Origin: Flavobacterium piscisymbiosum
GTDB taxonomy: Bacteria; Bacteroidota; Bacteroidia; Flavobacteriales; Flavobacteriaceae
NCBI RefSeq assembly: GCF_020905295.1
Contig: NZ_JAJJMM010000001.1
Span: 4,278,001 to 4,342,000, forward strand
Length of the DNA: 64,000 nt
Reading direction: 5' to 3'
Made by a program: the position numbers and the translations under genes. Below are positions 26,343 through 35,513 of this stretch, in pieces. Numbering within the stretch: position 1 is the first letter of the stretch; each line of letters opens with the position of its first letter. The notes below the pieces were generated by a model that worked only from the letters and a program-made list of their open reading frames with translations, had not been told where the DNA came from and searched no databases.

Positions 26343-26439
26343 TTTGTTCATTGCAGGCTGAAAGTTTTCAGCCATTTTTGCTGTCTGTGGGAATACACCT
26401 CTGCAAAAAACGGTTATTATTAATGGTTTTTTACAGGCA

Positions 26440-26742
26440 TCAAATCTGGGTACCTAAAAACTTGCGCTCAGAAAGTTTATTATTTCGGGTTGCGCCATCA
26501 AGCGATGCGTACCTTGCGAGTTCATCTTCTTTAAGCTCGTCATTTCCCAGTTCCCTAATTTCGAATTCCTTCCTTACCCGATTATCCTTTTCGGGCGCTG
26601 TGGTCTCAAAGAAATCATTTTCAGTCTCATTGCTCTTTTGAGAATCAATATCAGTTTGAGACCCCTCCCATGGGTCATTCTCTATAAGGTCGTTTTCTAT
26701 GTCCCTCCCCCTTATGTCTTTGGGGCCGCTTTGGGGTTCCTT
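26440..26742 (-). pseudogene. Remnant of an unidentified coding sequence
   Basis: On the minus strand about 100 codons stay open and end LSERKFLGTQI before a stop. The composition is protein-like: acidic and charged (IENDLIENDPWEGSQTD, EFEIRELGNDELKEDELAR). Upstream the same frame has one in-frame stop (26743-26745) and then a Pro/Lys-rich stretch that runs into repeat copy E. There is no start codon. I read it as the 3' part of a decayed gene truncated near the repeat; the family is unknown and it could be chance. Confidence 0.35.
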
Positions 26743-26867
26743 TTAAGGGTGCTGCGGGTTATAGGGGTCGGGTCTTTTTGGCTGCGGTTTTTGGGTCTTT
26801 GATCGGGTTTTGGGAATTACAGTGGTTTTTGTGGTAATTTTTTGTTGTATCTTTTTCGGTTTGATGT

Positions 26868-26956
26868 TATTTTTTTGGAGCTTTTTCCCGCTATTCGTTG
26901 CAATCTTTTGTGCCGAACACCGGCACAAAAGGATTTTCACTGCTATCGGGGCTAGG
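26868..26956 (+). repeat. Dispersed palindromic repeat, copy E (short form)
   Basis: TTTTTTTGGAGC, CCCGCTATTCGTTGCAATC, the GTGCC/GGCAC hairpin, GGATTTTCACTGC, then TATCGGGGCTAGG. It lacks the CGAGCGAAGCGAACTGG insert. A tRNA-end-like fragment follows 27 bp later. Confidence 0.88.
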
Positions 26957-26982
26957 ATCTGTAACAGATCCAATTTGTCTTT

Positions 26983-27003
26983 GGAGAGAGCAGGATTCGA
27001 ACC
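26983..27003 (-). other. tRNA 3'-end-like fragment
   Basis: On the minus strand GGTTCGAATCCTGCTCTCTC is a T-loop followed by an acceptor-type 3' strand. No anticodon arm, D-arm or 5' acceptor strand is found upstream, so it is not a functional tRNA. Such fragments are left by integrative elements that use tRNA 3' ends. Confidence 0.45.
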
Positions 27004-27262
27004 ATAAGCTGGGAACCGCTGTATATGCCACTTTTATTTATGTCTTGAACCTCTGTGCACCGATTCTGCACCCAAATTCAATTTTACTATTCAATATTAA
27101 ATCATTCACAAAAATTAAGATACTAACTAATTAACAGACAGTAGTATTATTCTTTTTTTTGTATTACAAATATATCAAAAATATCGAATATTTAGGTTTA
27201 AGAGATTGCAGCATTATTCTACAGTAGTAAAAAAGGTATCAACTCCAAAGTGTAAACCAAAG

Positions 27263-27619
27263 TTAATTTTGTGCGAGTATTAAATTTTCTAATGTTTCAC
27301 GATGCGTTTCGCCCCATTTTGCAGTACGAGCAATAACTGGTATAAGTGTTTGTCCTAAAGGTGTCAATTCATATTCTACCTTTAAAGGCATTTCGTTAAA
27401 ATCAACTTTAGAAAGAATTCCATGATCAATGAGTTGTTTCAGCTGTGTATCTAAAACCCTGCGGCTTGCTTTAGGGATTTTCCTTTGTAATTCTCCAGGT
27501 CTTTTAATTCCAGAATAAATACTCCAGATCAAAGCAAGTTTCCATTTTCCATTCATCACTTCGAGAAATAAATTTAATCCACAATCAAGGGAAACAGGTA
27601 ATTTTTTTTTGTAAGTCAT
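27263..27619 (-). CDS. HxlR-family transcriptional regulator
   Basis: This 118-residue winged-helix regulator has LDCGLNLFLEVMNGKWKLAL, then IYSGIKRPGELQRKIPKASR and VLDTQLKQLIDHGILSK, and a wing in KVEYELTPLGQTLIPV. The N-terminal Cys typical of redox/electrophile-sensing HxlR proteins is present (LDCGLN). It is divergent from an aldo/keto reductase, the classical arrangement for a regulator sensing reactive aldehydes or quinones. That role is inferred. Confidence 0.92.
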   Translation of the reverse strand: MTYKKKLPVSLDCGLNLFLEVMNGKWKLALIWSIYSGIKRPGELQRKIPKASRRVLDTQLKQLIDHGILSKVDFNEMPLKVEYELTPLGQTLIPVIARTAKWGETHRETLENLILAQN

Positions 27620-27684
27620 AAGGTAATTTTCTACAGTAAAAATAGTGAAAAATAAAAACCTGATATAGGTGAATTTAGCCGTAA

Positions 27685-27715
27685 TTGTATGTTTTGACCT
27701 TTCTGCTTAATTTTG
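27685..27715 (+). promoter_or_regulatory. Promoter of the aldo/keto reductase gene
   Basis: TTG (27685-27687), 20 bp, TAATTTTG (27708-27715) fits the Bacteroidota consensus. The start codon is 18 bp downstream. The HxlR protein encoded divergently would be expected to bind in this spacer. Confidence 0.6.
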
Positions 27716-27733
27716 CTTCATAAAATAAAAGTT

Positions 27734-28696
27734 ATGAAAAATAAGTTATTTGGAAAGAAAACAGGTTTATATGCCAGTGAGTTAGTTTTAGGAGCTGCTA
27801 TGTTAGGAAACCGAAAAGGATATGGCTCTACGGCCGAAGAAGCGAAACATATTCTAACAGCTTACGCAGATGCCGGAGGAAATTTTATAGACATTTCTGA
27901 CCGTTACCAGCTTGGTGAATCCGAGGAAATTGTTGGTAAGTTTATGGAGCATCAGCGAAGTAATTTTATAATCTGTACTAAATACACACAAAGTAATGAA
28001 AGCAATCCAGCAATAAGCAACTACGGAAATCATCGCAAAGCAATGAGACAGGCTGTAGAATCAAGTCTGAAACGATTAAAAACAGATTATATTGATGTGT
28101 ACATGCCACATTTTGATGACGGTGTTACTCCTATGGATGAGATTGTACGAGGTTTGGAAGATTTAGTAAATGCTGGAAAAGTGCTTTATACAGGCTTAAC
28201 AAATTTTCCTGCTTGGAAGGCCGCTGCAATTGCAAAAAGCGCAAATCTAAGTGCCATTCAAATTGAATATAACTTAATACAACGCACTGCTGACAGGGAA
28301 TTTATACCGATGGCTTCAGAATTTGGTTTAGGAATAATGATGTATTCACCATTGGCCGGTGGTTTGTTGACAGGAAAATACCGTCAGGGAGAATCCGGAC
28401 GTATAAACTCCGGTTCAAATTCAGAATACAACGAAAACGATGTTACAAAAAAAATTATAGATGCGCTTATCACCATTTCTGAGGAACTGGGTATTACACC
28501 GGGTCAGGTAGCTTTTGCATGGACTTTGTCTAAAGATGCTTTTCCAATAGTTGGAGCACGTGCTGTCTCTCATTTAAATGATGCTTTAAAGGCAGTATCC
28601 GTTCCGCTTACTGCAGATCATATTTCGATTTTAGATCAGCTTAGTATGGTATCTTTAGGTTATCCTCATGATTTGCTGCAACAAGTCCGAGGCTGA
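27734..28696 (+). CDS. Aldo/keto reductase
   Basis: This TIM-barrel NADPH oxidoreductase has 320 residues from ATG 27734. Conserved features are GNFIDISDRYQLGESEEIVG (Asp/Tyr active site), SLKRLKTDYIDVYMPHFDD, QIEYNLIQR, and the cofactor-binding GITPGQVAFAWTLSKDAFPIVGAR. It reduces aldehydes or ketones; the natural substrate is unknown. I rejected the upstream TTG at 27713 because it overlaps the predicted -7 element. Confidence 0.92.
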   Translation: MKNKLFGKKTGLYASELVLGAAMLGNRKGYGSTAEEAKHILTAYADAGGNFIDISDRYQLGESEEIVGKFMEHQRSNFIICTKYTQSNESNPAISNYGNHRKAMRQAVESSLKRLKTDYIDVYMPHFDDGVTPMDEIVRGLEDLVNAGKVLYTGLTNFPAWKAAAIAKSANLSAIQIEYNLIQRTADREFIPMASEFGLGIMMYSPLAGGLLTGKYRQGESGRINSGSNSEYNENDVTKKIIDALITISEELGITPGQVAFAWTLSKDAFPIVGARAVSHLNDALKAVSVPLTADHISILDQLSMVSLGYPHDLLQQVRG

Positions 28697-29097
28697 TAAA
28701 TTTAATTACTAAATTCTGTAGTAAAGTGTCTTTTTGCTGAAGATAATTCATAGCAATTGCTGGACTTCCAAACAAGCCCTGATTTAAATGTTAAATCGTT
28801 GAAAGCGAATGTTGTAAAAGATTATCTTCAGCTGTTTGTAGGTAGTGCTTGTCACTATTTGTAACAACTCTTTTTTGTTAGTATATGAATTAGAAGATGT
28901 TCAACATACTGAAGAGTTATTTTAAATTTTCTAATAAGCCTTGCAGAAATATTACTACCCAAAAGACTGATCATCGCTTATCAAGTGATGTATATAAAAA
29001 TGCTAAGTCTTTAAAAGTTTTGAATCGAGCAGATGAACGTTGAGTTTAATGAATGTTATTTACATGTTGATTTTGTTCAATTTATAATTTTTAAAAA

Positions 29098-29289
29098 CAT
29101 CATGTGCCACGATTGCGCCACAAAACTATGACGGGTGAAATATTTTTAAAAAACGCCTTAACTTTTTGTGGCAGAAAAGGTATCCACTCCAATCATCATG
29201 TGCCACGATTGTGCCACAAAACTTAGACGGGTGAAATATTTTTAAAAAACGCCTTAACTTTTTGTGGCAAAACAGGTATCCATTCCATT
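29098..29289. repeat. Tandem duplication of a 96-bp unit
   Basis: Two adjacent units (29098-29193 and 29194-29289) differ at few positions. Each begins CATCATGTGCCACGATT, then GCCACAAAA and a matching TTTTTGTGGC inverted arm about 40 bp on, and ends GGTATCCA. The first 29 bases recur at 37707-37735. Confidence 0.8.
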
Positions 29290-29441
29290 CTAATAAAAGT
29301 TTTAAATCGGCCAGACGAACATTGAGCGGTATTGAAGTTGTACATATGCCTGAGATGTTTAGACCAGGGAGAACTATGTTTAAATCATTCTGTAAATTAT
29401 CCGTTTAACTTTTAAATTACTTAAATTCTTATATTTGATTC

Positions 29442-29460
29442 TGACAGATGCGACAGACCC
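29442..29460 (-). repeat. IS6-like terminal inverted repeat remnant
   Basis: Read on the minus strand, GGGTCTGTCGCATCTGTCA resembles the left end at 39.24 kb (GGTTCTGTCGCATCTGGGA) before the IS6 transposase fragment. No transposase remains here. Confidence 0.45.
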
Positions 29461-29535
29461 TTTCTTTTTCACTGTTAAGCAACTTCACTAATAATTGAAC
29501 TCAAAAAAAGTTTTAAATTTAAAAACAATGCATTC

Positions 29536-31230
29536 TTATCCTAGTAAATCAGTTTTTAATACTGCACCATTACTTGCATTCGTTACCAATGCTCTATATT
29601 GTCCAAGCCATTTTGAAGTTAACATTTTTTTAGTGGGTTGGAATACTGCTTTTCTGGCATTTATTTCGTCATGGCTTAAGTTCACAGATAAGGTATATCC
29701 ATCTACATCAATATGTATTTCATCTCCGTCTTTTAGAAGACCAATCATACCGCCTTCTGCCGCTTCGGGAGAAACATGACCAATTGAAGCGCCTCTGGTG
29801 GCACCGCTGAACCTTCCGTCAGTTATTAAAGCTACAGAACTTCCCAATCCCATCCCCATAATTAAACTAGTTGGAGACAACATTTCCTGCATTCCGGGCC
29901 CGCCTTTTGGACCCTCATATCTAATAACCACGACATTTCCAGCTTTTACTTTTCCCATCATTATTCCCGCAATCGCTTCGGTCTGACCATCAAAACAAAC
30001 TGCTTTTCCTGTAAAGACCCTTGTACCAGTAAGGCCGGCAGTTTTAATTACAGCACCTTGCTCGGCAAGATTGCCATACAAAATAGCAAGTCCGCCAACT
30101 TTGCTATACGGATTGTCTATTGTATGAATAATGTTAGTGTCTTTGATTTCAGCATTTGCTATTTTTTCCAATAAAGTTTCACCGCTGATCGTCAAATTAT
30201 CAATCAGAACTCCTGAGCCTCTTTTGTTCATTTCTTTCATAACCGCATTTACACCGCCCGCTCTGTTTATATCTTCCATATGAACCGTACTTAGACTTGG
30301 CGATATTTTAGCAATATGAGAAACATTTCCCGAAATGGTATTAATATCTTTTAATTGGAAATCAACATCAGCTTCATTTGCAATAGCAAGCATATGTAAT
30401 ACCGTATTACTGCTTCCACCCATCGCCATGTCGACTGCAAAAGCATTTCTAACCGCATTTTCGTTTAAAATATTCCTTAGTTTAAACTTTTCTATCTCAT
30501 TTTGATCTTTCGCGATAGTACAGATTCTTCGGGCAGCCTGGCGATACAATTCTTCACGTTCCGGAGTCTGAGCCAGTATTGTTCCGTTGCCGGGTAAAGC
30601 AATGCCCATAGCTTCCATTAATGTGTTCATAGAATTGGCTGTAAACATTCCAGAACAGCTTCCACCGCTGGGGCATGCATTGCATTCTATATCATACAAC
30701 TCTTCTTCTGTAATTTTACCAGCTTCGTGCTTTCCAACCGCTTCAAATGCGGTAGCAAGATCGATTGGCGCGCCATTTTTTGTATATCCTTTTGACATCG
30801 GTCCACCACTAACAAAAATAGTAGGAACATCAACCCGCAATGCCCCCATAATCATTCCGGGGACGATTTTATCGCAGTTTGGAATGGCAATCATAGCATC
30901 GAGTTTATGAGCATTCATCACACTTTCAATTGAGTTTGCTATAATTTCGCGGCTTGGAAGAGAATATAACATTCCATCATGTCCCATTGCAATTCCATCA
31001 TCTATTCCAATAGTATTAAATTCGAAGGGCACGCAGCCGTTGGCCCTAATTTCTTCTTTGATAATTTCGGCTACTTTATTTAGAAAAAAATGTCCTGGAA
31101 TAATCTCAATAAAAGAATTGGCTACACCAATAAAAGGTTTCCCAAAATCCTCATTTTTTAGTCCGGTTGCTCTTAATAATGCTCTATGAGGTGTTCTTTG
31201 AACCCCTTTTTTTACTTCATCGCTTCTCAT
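29536..31230 (-). CDS. ilvD: Dihydroxy-acid dehydratase
   Basis: This 564-residue iron-sulphur enzyme of valine/isoleucine (and pantothenate) synthesis converts 2,3-dihydroxy acids to 2-keto acids. The cluster cysteines are in NCDKIVPGM and [38 protein letters not shown] and the C-terminal [20 protein letters not shown] are diagnostic of the IlvD/Edd family, and length fits IlvD. The rest of the ilv cluster is absent; it follows a Crp/Fnr gene by 50 bp on the same strand. A role on sugar acids cannot be excluded, but the motifs favour IlvD. Confidence 0.93.
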   Translation of the reverse strand: MRSDEVKKGVQRTPHRALLRATGLKNEDFGKPFIGVANSFIEIIPGHFFLNKVAEIIKEEIRANGCVPFEFNTIGIDDGIAMGHDGMLYSLPSREIIANSIESVMNAHKLDAMIAIPNCDKIVPGMIMGALRVDVPTIFVSGGPMSKGYTKNGAPIDLATAFEAVGKHEAGKITEEELYDIECNACPSGGSCSGMFTANSMNTLMEAMGIALPGNGTILAQTPEREELYRQAARRICTIAKDQNEIEKFKLRNILNENAVRNAFAVDMAMGGSSNTVLHMLAIANEADVDFQLKDINTISGNVSHIAKISPSLSTVHMEDINRAGGVNAVMKEMNKRGSGVLIDNLTISGETLLEKIANAEIKDTNIIHTIDNPYSKVGGLAILYGNLAEQGAVIKTAGLTGTRVFTGKAVCFDGQTEAIAGIMMGKVKAGNVVVIRYEGPKGGPGMQEMLSPTSLIMGMGLGSSVALITDGRFSGATRGASIGHVSPEAAEGGMIGLLKDGDEIHIDVDGYTLSVNLSHDEINARKAVFQPTKKMLTSKWLGQYRALVTNASNGAVLKTDLLG

Positions 31231-31280
31231 ATGTTTTTTTTTAATTGTATTCTGCAGATACTAATTTTTGCTTAAGGATA

Positions 31281-31850
31281 TTATATTTGAGATTTAATTC
31301 TACTGAGTGTTTCAGGCGAAATATTAAGGTAGGCCGCAAGATTTGCATTCGATAATCTCTGAACCAGTTCAGGATTATTTTTAAGAAGACCTCTATAACG
31401 TTCCGATGCATTTTGGGTAAGTAAGCTATTTAGTTTAGATGTGATTACAGTTAATCCATATTCAAGAATATAGATGTACATTTTATCCCATTGCGGGATT
31501 GTTTCTCTTAAACGGAAAAAATCATGATGGGAAATAACTAATAGTTCTGAATTTTCAACTGCCTCAATGTATTCTAAAGAAGATTCTCTTGAAATGAAGC
31601 TTACAATGGATGTTAAAAAAGTATTTTCAAACGCCATGAATCTCGTAGATATACTATGATCATTGTTACTGTAATACAATCGCAGGCATCCTTTATTTAT
31701 AAAGAAAATTTGATCAGCAGTTTGATTTTCCCGAAGCAGTAACTGATTTTTTGATGCATTATAGGGCTTAAAAAAAGAAAGAACATTATCTAGCTGTTCT
31801 TCATTTATAGTTGTTTCGTCCTTTATAAGCTGCGCAAGTACCTTTTTCAT
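31281..31850 (-). CDS. Crp/Fnr-family transcriptional regulator upstream of ilvD
   Basis: This 189-residue protein has the cNMP-binding fold (LLLRENQTADQIFFINKGCLRLYY) and a C-terminal HTH (RLSNANLAAYLNISPETLSRIKS). There is no iron-sulphur Cys motif. It probably forms a two-gene unit with ilvD, 50 bp downstream. An FNR-like box lies about 55 bp before its start codon, so autoregulation is likely. It is only distantly similar to the Crp/Fnr protein at 4.1-4.7 kb. Confidence 0.88.
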   Translation of the reverse strand: MKKVLAQLIKDETTINEEQLDNVLSFFKPYNASKNQLLLRENQTADQIFFINKGCLRLYYSNNDHSISTRFMAFENTFLTSIVSFISRESSLEYIEAVENSELLVISHHDFFRLRETIPQWDKMYIYILEYGLTVITSKLNSLLTQNASERYRGLLKNNPELVQRLSNANLAAYLNISPETLSRIKSQI

Positions 31851-31874
31851 TTTTTAATTACTTTTTCATTGCGT

Positions 31875-31918
31875 CAAAATTATGCTAAATTGATTTTATA
31901 GACATTGACATTGATCAA
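31875..31918 (-). promoter_or_regulatory. Promoter with FNR/CRP-like box for crp/fnr-ilvD
   Basis: TTGAC-N4-ATCAA (31905-31918) matches TTGAT-N4-ATCAA at 9 of 10 defined bases. A perfect TAATTTTG -7 element (minus strand, 31875-31882) lies 22 bp downstream, placing the box about 42 bp before the predicted transcript start. That is the activator position typical for FNR. Confidence 0.6.
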
Positions 31919-32050
31919 AATCGTAATTTTCTTCAAAAAGTTTGATTGTAGTAAATGATGGTACAATTTTTTGTAACCCCGATTAGAATATTTTTTTATC
32001 CGAAAGAACTTCCTCTTTGAGTATTTTATTTAACTCTAAAAATTTTTAAA

Positions 32051-32344
32051 ATGAAAGAAAAAAATCAAATTTCGATGGAGATTGTCAATCCTAAAGCTGC
32101 AGGAATAGACATCGGAAGCAGGGGTCATTTTGTAGCTATTGGTCAAAAGGAAGAACACATAAGAGAGTTTGGTGTTTATAATGAAGACCTCAAAGCAATA
32201 TCAAATTGGCTTAAAGAAAATGGCATCCTAACCATAGCAATGGAAAGTACAGGCACTTATTGGCAAGCATTATATGCTGTTTTGCTCAACGATGGTTTTC
32301 AAGTGATATTGTGCAATGGAAAATTCACCAAAAACATCCTATAA
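32051..32344 (+). pseudogene. IS110-family transposase, N-terminal fragment
   Basis: About 95 residues of the DEDD/RuvC-like domain are present: NPKAAGIDIGSRGHFVAIG with the first Asp, TIAMESTGTYWQALYAVL with the Glu, and VILCNGKFTKN. Normal IS110 transposases are about 330-400 residues. The rest, including the Ser-containing C-terminal domain, is missing. The sequence passes straight into a different gene at about 32.33 kb. Confidence 0.88.
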
Positions 32345-33006
32345 CAGGGGATATTTCGGGTAATTATACTGGTAGTTTATTACGTTATGACTTTAGCGGG
32401 CAAAACATTATTAGCAGTACACCACTGGAAATAGACTTACATCAGGAAGAAAAACAATTAGCCGGAGAGTGGAAAGAAACAGGGGGAGACGCAGTAGTTT
32501 TTGCAGCCCGAATACAGGAAAATGCGATCGTATTTAAAGACTCCAAAATAGACCGTACGGAACACTTTTACAAGGGGCGATCCAATACATATGAATTTAA
32601 GGAAGCGCAACTTCAATTGCTGCAGACGGACGAATCACTGTTTATCATAGGCAACCTCCAGCTCTATAACATCGAGGAACGGGAGAACGAAAAGCCCATG
32701 TACATCATTTTAGAGAAAAAACAATCGAGACCTGTTACCACGGCCAGTGAAATACTATCCAAAATTGTCGTTTATCCCAACCCTTTTGAAAGTAGTTTTC
32801 AATTGAGTTTTGATTTAACCGAAACTACCAACGTAACTGCAAGTGTACACTCCTTATCGGGACAATTGCTCTATACTACCCAATGGGACAGTCTGAGCCA
32901 GGGCACACTAAGCAAAACCATAAGCCTTAACGCCCCCTCTGGTTACTATGTGCTCCGCCTGAATTACGGACAAGAAGTAAAAACTGCTATTTTAATTAAA
33001 AAATAA
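32330..33006 (+). pseudogene. Secreted protein with T9SS C-terminal signal, 5' truncated
   Basis: About 225 codons are open in frame from the IS110 junction. The first part (TGDISGNYTGSLLRYDFSGQ, then a KDSKIDRTEHFYKGRSNTY stretch) is beta-rich. The end is a type A T9SS sorting domain: SKIVVYPNPFESSFQLSF, SLSGQLLYTTQW, YYVLRLNYGQEVKTAILIKK. The N-terminus and signal peptide are lost. It stops 5 bp before the Cys-rich JAB-like gene, so both once formed one transcript. A surface or adhesin-like role in the following system is possible. Confidence 0.75.
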
Positions 33007-33011
33007 GAATT

Positions 33012-34052
33012 ATGAAAAAGAAATATTATATATTAGTTCTTGCGTTCTTATGTATGCTTGTAGGGCAAAGTAGTTATGCACAAACCTCTGGTGGGGATTA
33101 TGGTTGGGATATTGATCTTCCAGAGATATGTGTAGGAGCAGGTTGTGATGATGACGGTGGTAGTCCTGACTCAGGAGATCCTTGCGATATTTGGAGTTCA
33201 TCTTATGATTACAACACATGCCATGGCGGGAACAATAATGACACAGGAGATCCTTGCGATCCATTGAGCAGTGCGTATAATCCTAATCAATGTGGAGGTG
33301 ACACAGGAGATCCTTGTGACCCATACAGCTATGCTTATGATTATACCGTTTGTTATGGAGAAACAACTAATCCAGATCCGCCTATACAAATTGATCCTGA
33401 ACCCTGTGATGGCAAATTGGAAGCAGAAAATAAAAGTAATTCAATTCCAAATAACATACAATCTTCCACAGCAGATGCTCTTGATGCGGCATCAGCTATA
33501 GATGGTTTTGAACATGGAATTACTTTTGGTAAAGATGCAAATGGTCAAATAACTCAAGCTCCTATTAGAGATGGAGGTGTTTACAATGTGCCTGTTACAC
33601 AAAATTGGCCAGGAGCTTTTGCGGCTGTACATAATCATGTGGTTGATTATCCGCCATCTGCAGGGGATGTTTATACTGCTGTGACATTGGTTTCAAATAA
33701 CCCTAACTTTGTCACATCATATATTAATTTGCCAAATGGAGATTCATATGCTATGGTTGTGACAAACCCTGAATTAGCTAAAGAGTTTGTTACAAAATAT
33801 CCTAAAGACCAAACAGATAACAATCCTCCGGAATTTCCCATAGTAATCTTTGACCACTTGCAGGATCTTGTACCTATAATGGGGTCAAGTACAGAAGGAA
33901 AAATAAATGCGATTGTTGCAACTTTAGACAAGTATAAATCGGGAATATCTATCTTAAAAAAAGACTCAGTTGATGGTTCATATGTAAAAATAGCAATTAA
34001 GCAAACCACAATAAATGGCATTACAAATTATCAACTAATTAATTGTCCATGA
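33012..34052 (+). CDS. Secreted Cys-rich protein with JAMM/JAB-like C-terminal domain (candidate toxin)
   Basis: 346 residues. The signal peptide (YYILVLAFLCMLVGQSSYAQ) is followed by three Asp/Cys repeats of about 20-22 residues (SGDPCDIWSSSYDYNTC, TGDPCDPLSSAYNPNQC, TGDPCDPYSYAYDYTVC; residues about 55-115) and a Pro-rich linker. The C-terminal domain has E167 (GFEHGITFG), H207-N-H209 and S216-A-G-D219, the spacing and order of a JAMM zinc-protease motif, although the H-to-S gap is one residue short. A lipoprotein gene follows after 17 bp. I read it as the effector of a toxin/immunity pair; a self-processing or host-directed peptidase is the alternative. Confidence 0.7.
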   Translation: MKKKYYILVLAFLCMLVGQSSYAQTSGGDYGWDIDLPEICVGAGCDDDGGSPDSGDPCDIWSSSYDYNTCHGGNNNDTGDPCDPLSSAYNPNQCGGDTGDPCDPYSYAYDYTVCYGETTNPDPPIQIDPEPCDGKLEAENKSNSIPNNIQSSTADALDAASAIDGFEHGITFGKDANGQITQAPIRDGGVYNVPVTQNWPGAFAAVHNHVVDYPPSAGDVYTAVTLVSNNPNFVTSYINLPNGDSYAMVVTNPELAKEFVTKYPKDQTDNNPPEFPIVIFDHLQDLVPIMGSSTEGKINAIVATLDKYKSGISILKKDSVDGSYVKIAIKQTTINGITNYQLINCP

Positions 34053-34069
34053 CTAATAAATAATTAAAA

Positions 34070-34498
34070 ATGAAAAAAATAATTAGATTTTTAATACTAT
34101 TTTTAATAGCAACAGTTCTATATAGTTGTAAGGGAGTGCCAATGGTACAAACGACAAGAGAGATGAAAGAACTAAAAGTTAATGAATCAAAATTTGTAAA
34201 TAAACCACTTAAATATTTACTTAAAGAAATAGGTCCTCAAATAAAAACTGGTATAGGACAAAATGAGGATCAATTCTTTTTTAGTTTTAGATTTACCACT
34301 TTAGAACAACAAAAACTAAATCAAGGAAGTTTAGATGATAGAGTATCTTTATATGTGTATGTAAAGGAACGTATTGACTGGCAATGGGAAAAAAGACCTA
34401 AAGGAATTGAAAGCGTCTGGACAAAAGAAGATGCCAAAAAATATGGGAATCTTATTGTAGTTAGAATAAAAATAATTGAAAAAAATAATATTCAATAG
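34070..34498 (+). CDS. Lipoprotein, candidate immunity protein 1
   Basis: This 142-residue protein has signal peptide FLILFLIATVLYSC with lipobox Cys, so it is anchored to a membrane facing the periplasm or the cell surface. The mature part is Lys/Glu-rich with a beta-rich centre (QFFFSFRFTTLEQQ, DRVSLYVYVKERIDWQW). I recognise no domain. It starts 17 bp after the JAB-like gene and ends before a hairpin terminator. It is unrelated in sequence to the lipoprotein of the second cassette, as expected for immunity proteins matched to different toxins (inference). Confidence 0.6.
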   Translation: MKKIIRFLILFLIATVLYSCKGVPMVQTTREMKELKVNESKFVNKPLKYLLKEIGPQIKTGIGQNEDQFFFSFRFTTLEQQKLNQGSLDDRVSLYVYVKERIDWQWEKRPKGIESVWTKEDAKKYGNLIVVRIKIIEKNNIQ

Positions 34499-34547
34499 GT
34501 ATTAGATTAACATGATTATTAATTAAGATTGTACTAAAAAACAGAAA

Positions 34548-34584
34548 CAAGCTACAACCCTAAAAAAGTTGTAGTTTTGTTTTG
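34548..34584 (+). terminator. Terminator after cassette 1
   Basis: CTACAAC (34552-34558) pairs with GTTGTAG (34568-34574) over a loop CCTAAAAAA, followed by TTTTGTTTTG. It resembles the terminators at 36183 and 36957 in stem and loop. Confidence 0.75.
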
Positions 34585-35496
34585 TACAAAATGGCTAACA
34601 GGTTCTGATGGTTCTGACACAGGAGATTCTTGCGATCCATTAAGCAGTGCGTATAATCCCTATCAATGTGGAGGTGACACAGGAGATCCTTGTGACCCAT
34701 ACAGCTACGCTTATGATCATATGAGCTGCAACTATTGGAATTCAGATCCGCCAAATAATGATGACGACCCTTGTACATTCTCTACACTTCAGGCAGCAAT
34801 TGGAGCAACGACATTTTTTGCGAATCATGCTTTACAACTATCAAATAATTTTTCCCCTTTTTCAACTACTAGTGGACAAAATGAAGAAGGCTTTGTAATT
34901 ATTGAGGTTAATGGAGTAATTAGTTCAGGGATATTTGATACCAATGGGGCTTTACTTCCGGAGGAATTCAAACTGCTGGTACAAATGGAGGTTTTATAAA
35001 AATTTCAAATCATACCATTTCTGATGTACATACCCATCCGGCTGGTGGAATTCCCAGACCTAGTGCTGAAGATCTTTGGTCTTTAGCCGATTCGAAAAGT
35101 TTTTCACCGAATTTTTCGGATTCATATGTTATTGCAGCAGATGGAACAAAATATGATCTGCATATTTCTGATGTGAGTAAATTAGAAAATTTCAAGGAAC
35201 TTAATGGAGATTTTTATGACCCCGCTACTAAAGGTTTTAAAGATGGAACTCCTTTAAGTATTGACTATAACCAGATGATTAATCCATTCACTACAAACAA
35301 TCATATGAGTATTGAAGAAGCTCGTGAAAGAGCATATGCATATGTAGTAAAGGATGACGGAATTGATTTATTAAAAGCCGCATCAGGATCGAATGAATTT
35401 AAAAAAATTGATGTAAAACCATCCAAAAATCCGGACGGCACTGAGAAAAAAGATGCAATGGGTTTTACTATTTATGAAAGCGTAGATTGTCTATAA
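34577..35496 (+). pseudogene. Second JAB-like cassette: no signal peptide, frameshifted
   Basis: It begins with two Asp/Cys repeats encoded by DNA nearly identical to 33240-33343 (TGDSCDPLSSAYNPYQC, TGDPCDPYSYAYD). After the repeats the sequence diverges. The C-terminal domain has EEGFVIIEVNG, then in another frame SDVHTHPAGGIPRPSAEDLW (HxH and SxxD), and ends YESVDCL. The frame changes at about 34,945-34,960. No signal peptide or good start is present. I read it as a silent cassette that could replace the C-terminal domain of the upstream gene by recombination in the repeats. Confidence 0.72.
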
Positions 35497-35513
35497 AATT
35501 AATTAAAAAAAAG

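Larger units (their letters stand above)
28697..29535. other. Intergenic patchwork, no intact gene
   Basis: 839 bp. It contains a 96-bp tandem duplication, a repeated tail encoding VLNRADER-like residues (about 29.01 and 29.30 kb), and an IS6-like terminal repeat remnant. These look like debris of mobile elements. Confidence 0.5.

Noticed and set aside
26983..27003. Complete tRNA gene
   Set aside because: Only the T-loop and 3' acceptor-like strand are present; no matching 5' acceptor, D-arm or anticodon arm upstream on that strand.
29098..29289. Possible CRISPR-like repeat array
   Set aside because: Only two units of 96 bp, adjacent with no spacers, and a third partial copy 8 kb away. No cas genes.
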